A stretch of DNA of 64,000 nucleotides from the NCBI GenBank assembly GCA_030427405.1, contig JAUHXK010000009.1, positions 124,001 to 188,000 of the forward strand. Reading direction: 5' to 3'. Of this stretch, positions 50,729 to 59,811 are shown piece by piece. The notes under the pieces are model-generated. The model was not told where the DNA came from, made no database searches, and worked only from the letters and a program-made list of their open reading frames with translations. The stretch comes from Alphaproteobacteria bacterium. GTDB lineage: Bacteria; Pseudomonadota; Alphaproteobacteria; Rhodobacterales; Rhodobacteraceae. Each line of letters begins with the position of its first letter. Within the stretch, counting starts at the first letter, position 1. The translations under genes and the position numbers were made by a program.

Positions 50729-52038
50729 CCGAGCCCGTCAAAAACACTCTGCTTTTCGCCATTGTCGGCGGCCTGATCCTGTTGACCGGTTTCACGCAAA
50801 GCTGGAACACGGCAATCCTGATCCTGAACATGGGGCTGATCTCGGCCATCATGGCCATCGGGGTGAACCTGCAATGGGGCTTTGCCGGACTTTTCAACGT
50901 CGGCGTCATGGGTTTCGTGGCGCTGGGCGGTCTGGCGGTCGTGCTGGTTTCGACGCCGCCGACACCTGGTGCGTGGTCCGCCGGGGGCTATGGCATTGTC
51001 CTGGCGCTGTTGCTGGGGGCTGCAACCGTGGTCGCCGCAGTTCTGGTTGCGACCCGCATGCCAAAAGGCCGGGCTCAGACCCTGGCCATCATTGCGATCC
51101 TGATCGTCGGGTTCTTTGTCTACCGCGCGGTGTTTGATCCCAGCATTGCAGCGGTCGAGGCCATCGATCCCGCAATTGCCGGGAATATCGGCGGTCTGAA
51201 CCTGCCGGTGTTGCTGGCCTGGCCTGCCGGTGGATTGCTTGCCGCCGGGGCCGCATGGCTGATCGGCAAGACCGCCTTGGGGCTGCGCTCGGACTATCTG
51301 GCGATTGCCACGCTGGGGATCGCTGAAATCATCATCGCGGTCATGAAGAACGAAGATTGGCTGGCCCGTGGCGTCAAGAATGTCTACGGAATCCCGCGCC
51401 CCGCACCCGTAGTGGGTTACGAGGTCGACCTGCAACAGGATCCCGGATTTATCGCCCGCGCCGACTGGCTTGGCCTGGACCCGGTCACCGCTTCGACCCT
51501 GTCCGTCAAACTTGGCTATTCGCTGTTGTTCATGGTCGTATTGCTGGCCCTGCTATGGATGGCCCAAATGGCCTTGCGCAGCCCCTGGGGCCGCATGATG
51601 CGCGCCATTCGCGACAATGAGGTCGCGGCCGAGGCAATGGGCAAGGATGTCACTCGCCGCCACCTGCAAATCTTTGTGCTGGGATCAGCCATCTGCGGCA
51701 TTGCAGGGGCGATGATGACCACACTGGACGGACAGCTGACCCCCAGCGCCTATCAACCGCTGCGCTTTACCTTTCTGGTCTGGGTGATGGTGATCGTCGG
51801 CGGGTCAGGCAACAATTTCGGCGCCGTGCTGGGCGCGTTTCTGATCTGGTTCCTGTGGGTTCAGGTCGAACCCATCGGGCTGTGGCTGATGAACCTGATC
51901 ACGACCGGCATGCCGGATGGCAGCGCGCTGAAATCCCACCTGATAGACAGCGCGGCCCATATGCGTCTGTTTACCATGGGATTGATTCTGCTGCTTGTTC
52001 TCAGATTCAGCCCAAGGGGTCTGATCCCCGAGAAATAG
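50725..52038 (+). CDS. livM: ABC transporter permease, LivM type (extended)
   Basis: MAIGVNLQWGFAGLFNVGVMGFVALGGLAVV; LRSDYLAIATLGIAEII; IVGGSGNNFGAVLGAF; overlaps livH stop. Confidence 0.92.
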   Translation: MTEPVKNTLLFAIVGGLILLTGFTQSWNTAILILNMGLISAIMAIGVNLQWGFAGLFNVGVMGFVALGGLAVVLVSTPPTPGAWSAGGYGIVLALLLGAATVVAAVLVATRMPKGRAQTLAIIAILIVGFFVYRAVFDPSIAAVEAIDPAIAGNIGGLNLPVLLAWPAGGLLAAGAAWLIGKTALGLRSDYLAIATLGIAEIIIAVMKNEDWLARGVKNVYGIPRPAPVVGYEVDLQQDPGFIARADWLGLDPVTASTLSVKLGYSLLFMVVLLALLWMAQMALRSPWGRMMRAIRDNEVAAEAMGKDVTRRHLQIFVLGSAICGIAGAMMTTLDGQLTPSAYQPLRFTFLVWVMVIVGGSGNNFGAVLGAFLIWFLWVQVEPIGLWLMNLITTGMPDGSALKSHLIDSAAHMRLFTMGLILLLVLRFSPRGLIPEK

Positions 52039-52114
52039 TTCTCGTTTCATTCACATTGGCGAGATAACGCCGCGTAACAGGACAGGTTTCTTGATTGGCG
52101 CGCGTAAATTTCTT

Positions 52115-52158
52115 ATGCCGGTACACCACTGCATGTTTCAGCGGTGGAGTACCGGCAT
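52115..52158. repeat. Imperfect 44-bp palindrome / strong hairpin of unknown role
   Basis: ATGCCGGTAC-a-CCACTG...CAGCGGTGG-a-GTACCGGCAT, no T-run. Confidence 0.7.
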
Positions 52159-52225
52159 TCACTCACACCACTTGCCGATCTGTAACGATCAATTCTGTTG
52201 ACACCAAAAAGAGAACAATTTCGTG

Positions 52226-52480
52226 ATGAAAACCCCCCTGATCAAAACCGCCGGGCTTCTGCCCGTTCTGGCGATGCTGACCGCTTGCATCCCGACCCCC
52301 GAGGAACTGGAAACCACACCAGTCAAGGTTCAGACGCCCAAGGGCGTGGTGACCTGTCAGCTTTATCGTCCCGACCGGATTTCGTGGGACCGGGCAATTG
52401 ATTTCCCTGCGACAAAGATGTCGGTCCCCGAGGCGGACGCCTATTGCAAACAGGAAGGCCAGCGCCGGCTGAACCGCTAG
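52226..52480 (+). CDS. Small lipoprotein
   Basis: MKTPLIKTAGLLPVLAMLTAC lipobox, 84 aa; no clear family. Confidence 0.7.
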   Translation: MKTPLIKTAGLLPVLAMLTACIPTPEELETTPVKVQTPKGVVTCQLYRPDRISWDRAIDFPATKMSVPEADAYCKQEGQRRLNR

Positions 52481-52536
52481 GCGCATTGACGCCCGGCTTG
52501 GGGCCACCGACCCCGCCGGGCGTCGGCTGACGCTAT

Positions 52537-54084
52537 CTATCTGGCGCGAAACAGGCCGCCCAGAATTCCGCGCACGATCCGCCGACCGGTGGTGCCTTTC
52601 AGTTCCTTGATGACGGCCTGGCTCATGGCGCTGGCAAAACTGTCGGTCTTCCGCGTTTTTCGCGCAGTGGATCGCCCGACCCTGCTGCCGCTGTACCTGC
52701 GCGCCGAAGCGAATTCACGCTGCATCGGCGATTGCTGTTCCACGACCTCTTCTGCCTCGGCGGCCTCGGCCTCGCGCGCGGCCTGTTCGGCCCTTGCCTG
52801 CAAGATCTCATAAGCCGATTTGCGGTCAACGGCAGTGTCATATTTTCCAGCCATCGGCGAGCGGACCATAATCGCCGTGCGTTCGGCATCGGTAATCGGC
52901 CCCAATTGCGATGCGGGCGGGCGGATCAAGGTGCGTTCAACCACTCCGGGCACGCCCTTTTTCTGCAGCATCGAGGTGACGGCCTCACCGACGCCGACCT
53001 CGCGAATGGCGGCCTCGGTATCGAATTCGGGGTTCTCACGATAGGTTTCCGCAGCCAGCCGCAAATTCTTGCGATCCCGTGCCGTGAAGGCACGCAGCGC
53101 GTGCTGGACCCTGTTCCCCAATTGCCCAAGGATGTCTTCGGGAATATCCGCCGGGTTCTGGGTGATGAAATACACACCCACCCCCTTGGACCGGATCAGC
53201 CGGGCAACCTGTTCCACCTTATCCACCAACACCTTGGGCGCGTCTTCGAACAACAGATGCGCCTCGTCAAAAAAGAAAACCAGCTTTGGTTTCTCGGGGT
53301 CACCAACCTCGGGCAGTTCTTCGAACAATTCGCTCAGCAGCCACAGAAGGAAGGTCGCGTACAGTCGCGGCGCCCCCATCAGTTTGTCCGACGCAAGGAT
53401 GTTGACCATCCCCTGCCCAGCCGCATCGGTGCGCATCAGGTCGGACAGGGCCAGCGCCGGTTCGCCAAACAAGCTGTTGCCGCCCTGATTTTCCAGGACC
53501 AGCAACCTGCGTTGAATGGCCCCGATCGACGCGGTGGACACGTTCCCATAGCGCAGAGACAGTTTCGATCTGTTTTCACCGATCCAGACCAGCAGGGATT
53601 GCAGGTCCTTGAGGTCCAAAAGCGGCAAGCCCTCTTCGTCCGCAACACGGAACGCGATGTTCAGGATGCCTTCCTGGGCTTCGCTCAGTTCAAGAAGGCG
53701 CGACAACAGTAAAGGGCCCATCTCGGTCACAGTTGTTCTTACCGGGTGACCCTGGTTGCCGAACAGGTCCCAAAACGTCACCGGACAGGCCCCGTAGGCA
53801 TAGTCGGACAGGCCGATTCGTCCGGCCCGTTCCATAAAGGCCGAATGCAGCTTGTGGGTATCGCTGCCCGACAGTGCAAGCCCGGACAAGTCGCCTTTGA
53901 CATCGGACAGGAACACCGGCACGCCGGCCTTGGAAAACCCTTCTGCCAGGATCTGCAACGTCACGGTCTTACCGGTTCCGGTCGCCCCTGCGATCAATCC
54001 GTGGCGGTTTGCGTATTTCAGCGCAAGCTCTTCGGGTTGCCCATACTCGGCACCTGCACCGCCAATAAAAATGCTGTCACTCAT
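52537..54084 (-). CDS. HerA-like / DUF853 (YjgR-type) ATPase
   Basis: [90 protein letters not shown]. Confidence 0.93.
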   Translation of the reverse strand: MSDSIFIGGAGAEYGQPEELALKYANRHGLIAGATGTGKTVTLQILAEGFSKAGVPVFLSDVKGDLSGLALSGSDTHKLHSAFMERAGRIGLSDYAYGACPVTFWDLFGNQGHPVRTTVTEMGPLLLSRLLELSEAQEGILNIAFRVADEEGLPLLDLKDLQSLLVWIGENRSKLSLRYGNVSTASIGAIQRRLLVLENQGGNSLFGEPALALSDLMRTDAAGQGMVNILASDKLMGAPRLYATFLLWLLSELFEELPEVGDPEKPKLVFFFDEAHLLFEDAPKVLVDKVEQVARLIRSKGVGVYFITQNPADIPEDILGQLGNRVQHALRAFTARDRKNLRLAAETYRENPEFDTEAAIREVGVGEAVTSMLQKKGVPGVVERTLIRPPASQLGPITDAERTAIMVRSPMAGKYDTAVDRKSAYEILQARAEQAAREAEAAEAEEVVEQQSPMQREFASARRYSGSRVGRSTARKTRKTDSFASAMSQAVIKELKGTTGRRIVRGILGGLFRAR

Positions 54085-54159
54085 GTATTTTCTGTCCCGA
54101 TTAGCACCGATCTGAGGCCAGCATACAAACTTAACCTTTGACTGCGATAGTCAATTTAC

Positions 54160-54234
54160 CGCTTCCGCGTCGCTGCGTGGGGGTGGTTTACTTCCTCCCT
54201 GTCGACTGGCCGTGCCCTCGGGCACGGCTTTTTT
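54160..54234 (+). ncRNA. Candidate sRNA 1 (3' end defined by orphan terminator; 5' end approximate)
   Basis: Terminator GCCGTGCCC-TC-GGGCACGGC-TTTTTT at 54209-54234 with no plus-strand CDS within ~1.7 kb upstream; contains CUUCCUCCC (anti-SD-like). Confidence 0.45.
54209..54234 (+). terminator. Orphan rho-independent terminator
   Basis: 9-bp GC-rich stem + T6. Confidence 0.85.
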
Positions 54235-54330
54235 GCCGGATAATTGGAAACCGCCTGAATTTCCCCCGCGCGAACATTAAATTTTGACGTTAGCAGTTGA
54301 CCGACGTGATGCCCTTTCGTAACGTCTGCC

Positions 54331-54401
54331 CATAAATAAGTCGGCCAGTCCGACGGGGAGAAACATTACCGAAAGGGAGCCGTTCGTTCGGCTCCCTTTT
54401 T
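54331..54401 (+). ncRNA. Candidate sRNA 2 (5' end approximate)
   Basis: Possible -35 TTGACC (54297-54302), 17-bp spacer, weak -10 TAACGT (54320-54325); 3' terminator AGGGAGCCG-TTCGTT-CGGCTCCCT-TTTT; internal hairpin GTCGG-CCAGT-CCGAC. Confidence 0.45.
54374..54401 (+). terminator. Orphan rho-independent terminator
   Basis: AGGGAGCCG-TTCGTT-CGGCTCCCT-TTTT. Confidence 0.85.
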
Positions 54402-54555
54402 CCTTTTCTGAAGATGGGGTTGTGGCGGACTTTTTTCCCATCTTTTGTCGGCGGAAAATCGTATGAATGCGGTGCCGAATACAGCTTTGACCCTGACAGC
54501 GCGGGAACAGGGTGTTAGACCGGGGCAAAAGTCCGATCAGAACTATGAGGCACTT

Positions 54556-55161
54556 ATGATCAAGAAACTGACCCCTATCACCCTTGCGGCGGCCCTGCTC
54601 TGCGGCACCGCGGGGTTTGCGCAGGAAACCGAAGCCCAGCCGGAAGCAGAGGCGCAGCAATCCGGAGAGGTTCCGTCTGACCTGGACCTGGGTGAATCCG
54701 GCCCCCGCGTTGGTGAGCAATACATCAAGGAAACATCAGGCGACTGGGAGGTTTCGTGCATCAAGACCGAAACCGGCGAAGACCCCTGCGCCATGGTCCA
54801 GATCCTCAACGGCCAGCAAGGCGAGCCGATTGCCGAGATCACCGTGGGCAAGCTGCCCGAAGGTGGCGCGGCGGTGGCCTGGGCCAATGTGATCGTCCCG
54901 CTTGAAACCCTGTTGCAGGCGCAGCTTGCGGTGTCGATCGACGGCGCGCCGCGCAAGCTTTACAATTATCATCACTGCGTTCCGATCGGCTGCGTGGCAC
55001 AGCTTGGCCTGACGCAAGGCGATATTGACGCAATGAAGGGCGGCTCAAAGGCGGTTCTGTCGCTGGTGCCCGCACGCCTGCCCGACCAGATTTTGAACAT
55101 GGACATGTCGCTCAGTGGCTTTACCGCCGGGTTTGACGGTCTGGGCGTAAACGTCAACTAA
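54556..55161 (+). CDS. Invasion-associated locus B (IalB)-family exported protein
   Basis: Signal peptide; YIKETSGDWEVSCIKTETGEDPCAMVQILNGQQGEPIAEITV; YHHCVPIGCVAQLGLT. Confidence 0.88.
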   Translation: MIKKLTPITLAAALLCGTAGFAQETEAQPEAEAQQSGEVPSDLDLGESGPRVGEQYIKETSGDWEVSCIKTETGEDPCAMVQILNGQQGEPIAEITVGKLPEGGAAVAWANVIVPLETLLQAQLAVSIDGAPRKLYNYHHCVPIGCVAQLGLTQGDIDAMKGGSKAVLSLVPARLPDQILNMDMSLSGFTAGFDGLGVNVN

Positions 55162-55183
55162 GCTTACGAAACCCGAATGAATC

Positions 55184-55212
55184 GCCGCCGCGCACCCCGC
55201 GGCGGCTTTTTT
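55184..55212 (+). terminator. Rho-independent terminator after ialB
   Basis: GCCGCCGCG-cacc-CCGCGGCGGC-TTTTTT. Confidence 0.88.
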
Positions 55213-56419
55213 ATACCCGTTTCAGGGCCAGCACCGCGTTCAGACCCCCAAAGGCAAATGCATTGCTCAGCGCCACGTCAACACAGGCTTCGCGCGCCTC
55301 GTTTGGTACGACGTCCAGCGCGCATTCCGGATCGGGCTCCTGATAACCGATGGTCGGCGCGATTACCCCGTCACGCAGCGCCATGATACAGGCCAGCAAC
55401 TCAACCGCGCCGGTGCCGCCGATCAGGTGGCCATGCATGGACTTTGTGGACGAAATCATCAGCTCATCCGCGTGGGGCCCGAATACGTCTGCAACCGCCG
55501 CGCATTCGGTCTTGTCATTGGCGGCCGTGCCCGTTCCGTGGGCGTTGATATACCCGACATCGCTGGCGTTCAGCTTTGCGTCGGCCAACGCGCCGGAAAT
55601 GGCCCGCGCTGCGCCCTGTTTGCTGGGCATCACGATATCCGAGGCATCCGATGACATGGCAAAGCCCACGACCTCGCACAGAATATCCGCACCGCGCGCC
55701 CTTGCATGTTCGTAGTCTTCAAACACGAAAATCCCGGCGCCTTCGCCCTGCACCATGCCATTGCGGTTTGCACTGAACGGGCGGCAGGCGTCCTTGGACA
55801 TCACGCGCAACCCTTCCCACGCCTTGACGCCGCCAAAGCACAGCATGGATTCGGACCCGCCTGTAACCATTGCCGGTGCAGCCCCGCTGCGGACCAGCTG
55901 AAAGGCCTGAGCCATTGCGTGGTTGGACGACGCGCAGGCCGTCGAAACCGTAAAGCTGGGGCCCTTGAGGTTGTGTTCCATAGACACATGGCTTGCGGCC
56001 GCATTGTTCATCAGCTTGGGCACGACAAACGGGTGCACCCTGTTCTTGCCGTCTTCATAGACCGAGCGGTAATTGTCGTCCCAGGTGGATACGCCACCAC
56101 CGGCCGTGCCCAGCACCACGCCGGAACGCGCCGCAAGCTCGCCATGAAAAACCAGGCCGGACTGATCGATTGCCTCTTTTGCAGCGGTCAGCGTGAATTG
56201 GGTGAACCTGTCATACAGGGTCATCTGCTGACGGTTGAAACGTCCCTCGGCCTCGAATCCGCGAACCTGGCCGCCGATCTTAATTGCCAGCCGATCTACG
56301 TCACGAAACTCCAGCTCGGATATCCCGCACCGGCCTTCCCGCATGGCCTCCATCGTATCCGAAACCGAATGACCAAGCGAGTTGATGGTGCCGGCACCTG
56401 TAATGACAACGCGTTTCAT
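55211..56419 (-). CDS. Beta-ketoacyl-ACP synthase II-like (FabF-type, probably lipid A VLCFA cluster)
   Basis: VITGAGTINSLGHSVSDTMEAMREG; VSTACASSNHAMAQAF; INAHGTGTAANDKTE; STKSMHGHLIGGTGAVELL. Confidence 0.93.
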   Translation of the reverse strand: MKRVVITGAGTINSLGHSVSDTMEAMREGRCGISELEFRDVDRLAIKIGGQVRGFEAEGRFNRQQMTLYDRFTQFTLTAAKEAIDQSGLVFHGELAARSGVVLGTAGGGVSTWDDNYRSVYEDGKNRVHPFVVPKLMNNAAASHVSMEHNLKGPSFTVSTACASSNHAMAQAFQLVRSGAAPAMVTGGSESMLCFGGVKAWEGLRVMSKDACRPFSANRNGMVQGEGAGIFVFEDYEHARARGADILCEVVGFAMSSDASDIVMPSKQGAARAISGALADAKLNASDVGYINAHGTGTAANDKTECAAVADVFGPHADELMISSTKSMHGHLIGGTGAVELLACIMALRDGVIAPTIGYQEPDPECALDVVPNEAREACVDVALSNAFAFGGLNAVLALKRV

Positions 56420-56428
56420 AGTCGCTTG

Positions 56429-56686
56429 TCAGACCTTTTCCGATACGAGTTTTTCGATGCCCGCAATGATTGCGGCGACATTGGAAATGTCGAAATCGCT
56501 GGCCGTTGGTTCATTGGCATTGAACGGCACGGTGATGTCGAACTCTTCTTCGATGGCAAAGATGCTTTCTACCAGACCCAGGCTGTCGATACCAAGATCC
56601 TCCAGCGTGCTGTCGGGCGTCACATCCGAGGGTTCAAGCACGGCCTGTTCGGCAATGATTGCGATAACGCGGTCGCTGATGCTCAT
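56429..56686 (-). CDS. Acyl carrier protein, AcpXL-like
   Basis: LEDLGIDSLGLVESIFAIEEEFDITVPFN (4'-phosphopantetheine site DSL). Confidence 0.9.
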   Translation of the reverse strand: MSISDRVIAIIAEQAVLEPSDVTPDSTLEDLGIDSLGLVESIFAIEEEFDITVPFNANEPTASDFDISNVAAIIAGIEKLVSEKV

Positions 56687-56718
56687 GTCGGTCCCCTGGT
56701 TGACGAGTTGGGGATGAT

Positions 56719-57810
56719 TTAATCGCTCGGGGGCTGTTTGAAAACAGCCTTTTTAAGTGCCTCTACGTCGCGGGCAATACGCGGCAGGCGGCGCTGTGCC
56801 TTGTACATGTCGGTATGGCTTTCCATTTTGACGGCCGGATAGCCCATGATCACGCGTCCGGCGGGCACATTGGACAGGATTTTGGTCCCCCCGCCAGAGA
56901 TGGCCCCATCGCCGATGAAAATATTGTCGACGACACCGGTTTGGCCACCAAGAACAACATTGTTGCCGATCTCGACCGATCCGGAAACGCCGGTCTGTCC
57001 GCACAGCAGGCAATCGCGCCCGACGCGCGTGTTGTGTCCGACATGAACAAGGTTATCCAGTTTGGTGCCGCTTCCGATGACCGTATTGCGGATCGTCCCA
57101 TTGTCGATGGTGCAATTTGAACCAAGCTCGACGTCGTCGCCGATTTCGACGGCGCCAAGCGAATGGATGCGCAGCCAGCTTTGTGCCTTGGCGTCGCCCT
57201 TGTCGCCCATGGTCTTGCGCACATTCTCAACGTCCGAGACCTCGGGGGTGACAAAGCTGAACCCATCGCCGCCAATCCGCGCGCCGGGTTGGGCGATGAA
57301 ACGGTCTCCGATCCGGGCGCGGGCGCCGATGCTGACCATTTCGCGCAGCAGCGCGTTTTCGCCAAGGCTGGCATCCATGCCCACAACACAATGGGCACCC
57401 AGAACCGAGCCCGCGCCAATCCGGGCGCGCGGGCCGATCACGCAGAGCGGCCCGATCGAAACATCGTCGCCGATTTCGGCCGTCGGATCGACCACCGCAG
57501 AGGGATGCACCCCAGGTTCAACGCCCTGCCCCCGGTCCAGCATCGCAGTGATACCTGCCATCGCCATGCGCGGACGCGGTACGAAAATTGCGGCCTCCAA
57601 CCCAAGTTCCTTCCAGTCGGCGCCTTCCCAGACGACAGCCGCGCGGGCCGTACCCTGCGCCAAAGCCTGAGCATATTTTGGGGACATCGCCATGGCCAGG
57701 TCAGTTGGCCCGGCATCCCCCGGCTCGGCCGCGCGCAGGATTGTCAGGCCTGTGCTTCCTTCGGCCGACGCGCCCAAGGCGTCGGCAATCTGCTTTACGG
57801 TAAACTGCAT
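56719..57810 (-). CDS. lpxD: UDP-3-O-acylglucosamine N-acyltransferase
   Basis: Hexapeptide repeats; VDPTAEIGDDVSIGPLCVIGPRARIGAGSVLGAHCVVG; LDNLVHVGHNTRVGRDCLLCGQTGVSGSVEIGNNVVLGGQTGVVDNI. Confidence 0.95.
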   Translation of the reverse strand: MQFTVKQIADALGASAEGSTGLTILRAAEPGDAGPTDLAMAMSPKYAQALAQGTARAAVVWEGADWKELGLEAAIFVPRPRMAMAGITAMLDRGQGVEPGVHPSAVVDPTAEIGDDVSIGPLCVIGPRARIGAGSVLGAHCVVGMDASLGENALLREMVSIGARARIGDRFIAQPGARIGGDGFSFVTPEVSDVENVRKTMGDKGDAKAQSWLRIHSLGAVEIGDDVELGSNCTIDNGTIRNTVIGSGTKLDNLVHVGHNTRVGRDCLLCGQTGVSGSVEIGNNVVLGGQTGVVDNIFIGDGAISGGGTKILSNVPAGRVIMGYPAVKMESHTDMYKAQRRLPRIARDVEALKKAVFKQPPSD

Positions 57811-57846
57811 GTCGGGCTTCCTTGTCGCAGGACGTGGGCCCAGTGA

Positions 57847-59457
57847 TTACCCCTGAACGTCCGGCAGGGCCACCCCTGCCTTTTGCAGGGCGGCCCAAAT
57901 CTTGCGATCTCTTTCATAGACGTCGCGCCGGTATTGCACATCGCCCTTGGGGCCGACATATGCGGTCCGATAGATCAGGTGAACCGGAACCGGCTTGTCC
58001 AGTTCAACCTTGGTTTCCTTGCCCGAGTTCAGAACGCGGTGAAAGAACGCCTTTGGGTCTTCTTCCTGAAGGGCAAGCAACGCATAGGCAAACTCAAAGG
58101 GCTGAGCCAGGCGGATACAGCCGTGCGAAAAGGCGCGGACCTCGCGGGCAAACAGACTTTTCTGAGGCGTATCATGCAGATAGATGTTGTACTTGTTGGG
58201 GAACATGAACTTTACCAGCCCAAGCGCATTGCTTTTGCCCGGCGGCTGCCGCATCGCAAAGGGAAAGCTTCGCGCGCTGAACTGGCTGAAATCCACGGCG
58301 CCCCGGTTCACCTGACGGCCACGCCGGTCGGTGATCTCAAGATGCCGAACCGCGTTCGGGTTCGCGCGCAGTTTCGGAAGATATTCTTTGGTGATGATGG
58401 AACGCGGGACATACCAGCTGGGGTTGATGACCATATGTTCCATCTGGTCCGAAAACTCGGGGCTGCGGCGGTCATGGGTGTTCTTGCCGATCACGGCGCG
58501 GGTCTCGAATGTCACCTGGCCTTCGTCCACGATCTTGGCCGAGAAATCGGCCTGGTTGACCAGAACATGCCGCGCGCCGCGCTGGCGCGGCAACCACCGT
58601 TCGCGTTCCAGCGCGACCATGACCGATTTCAGACGGTCGCTGACGGGTCGGTTAATCTCGGCAATGGTTCCTTTTCCGGCCACACCATCGGGTTCCAGCC
58701 CGTGCCCCTGCTGAAAACTCTGGACCGCTGATTTCAATGCGTCATCATATGTGGGGCTGGCGGTCGGCGCCATATAACCCATGCGAACCAAGCGGTTACG
58801 CAGCTTTATGACACTTGGTCCGTTGTCGCCGAATTCCAGCTTGCTGGCCGGCACTGTCGGACCCCAACCGCCAGCGGCCATCAGGTTTTCCAATGCGAGC
58901 TTCTGCTTGAGCAGCGCGGTATATTGCAGGGACGCAGGCGCAAGGTCGCGGATATAGGCTCCATCGTCCGACGCAACCAGCGCGCCCAGGTGGTCAGAGG
59001 CAGTCTGACGCTCGACCTGGCGCACCAAACCTGCGTCAATGTCGGAGGGACGCAGGATGCCAGTCTGAACATCATCTGCATATTTCAGGAAAAGGCGGCT
59101 GAGTTCGGCCTCGACAAGACCCAGGTCGCGCACCGAACCGACCTGATCCATCTTATTCAAAATCGTCTGAACGTCATACCGGGCCTCGGGCAGACCATGT
59201 ACATTGGTTGCCGATAGCGCCGCAATCAGCGCGGCACGGCGCGCCGCATGCTGTTCGGTATCTCCGACCCAAACGGGTTGAAACGCCGTTTCGCGATAAA
59301 ATGCCGCCAGATTTGGAAGGGTCGCGACCTTTTCTGCCACCGCCATTTGAAACGCGGTGCTTGGCGCGGCCGGCGTTTCAGCCCGCGCAAGGCTGGCGGA
59401 AACGGCCAGGCATGCCGCGAGGATCAAACAGGTAGGCTTGGAAAAAACAGACGTCAT
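57847..59457 (-). CDS. L,D-transpeptidase, YcbB/LdtD-like, with peptidoglycan-binding domain
   Basis: LVRMGYMAPTASPTYDDALKSAVQSFQQGHGLEPDGVAGKGT; AFSHGCIRLAQPFEFAYALL (SHGCIRL active site). Confidence 0.94.
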   Translation of the reverse strand: MTSVFSKPTCLILAACLAVSASLARAETPAAPSTAFQMAVAEKVATLPNLAAFYRETAFQPVWVGDTEQHAARRAALIAALSATNVHGLPEARYDVQTILNKMDQVGSVRDLGLVEAELSRLFLKYADDVQTGILRPSDIDAGLVRQVERQTASDHLGALVASDDGAYIRDLAPASLQYTALLKQKLALENLMAAGGWGPTVPASKLEFGDNGPSVIKLRNRLVRMGYMAPTASPTYDDALKSAVQSFQQGHGLEPDGVAGKGTIAEINRPVSDRLKSVMVALERERWLPRQRGARHVLVNQADFSAKIVDEGQVTFETRAVIGKNTHDRRSPEFSDQMEHMVINPSWYVPRSIITKEYLPKLRANPNAVRHLEITDRRGRQVNRGAVDFSQFSARSFPFAMRQPPGKSNALGLVKFMFPNKYNIYLHDTPQKSLFAREVRAFSHGCIRLAQPFEFAYALLALQEEDPKAFFHRVLNSGKETKVELDKPVPVHLIYRTAYVGPKGDVQYRRDVYERDRKIWAALQKAGVALPDVQG

Positions 59458-59811
59458 GGGATGGCCTTGGCACTTCAATAACTTACAAAACAGCGCATTG
59501 CGCCGAACAAATATGGTTGGGACAACAGGGTCTTGTCCATTCACAATATCATCAGATCGCCGCATCTTTGGGGTCCTGATGCGCGTTTGCATCGCAGCGC
59601 CTGTCACCCGCCGGTTTGCGCGTTTTATAAGCCGCCCTGTGTCAATTGCGCAAAAAATTGCCGAAATTTCCCCCTTGAAAACATGAATACCAAAGACTTC
59701 TTGGCGCACGAATCCGTCTGTGCAATAAGTTCCGCATCTGGGATGGGAAAAAATTAAGACAGCGCGCGTAACATCGTGCGCAGGCAGGAACAGTACGGGA
59801 CGAAACAGAAA

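Noticed and set aside
52537-54084. HerA-like ATPase as part of an antiphage system
   Set aside because: No adjacent NurA, Sir2/DUF4297 or nuclease partner; sequence is the common DUF853/YjgR housekeeping-type ATPase
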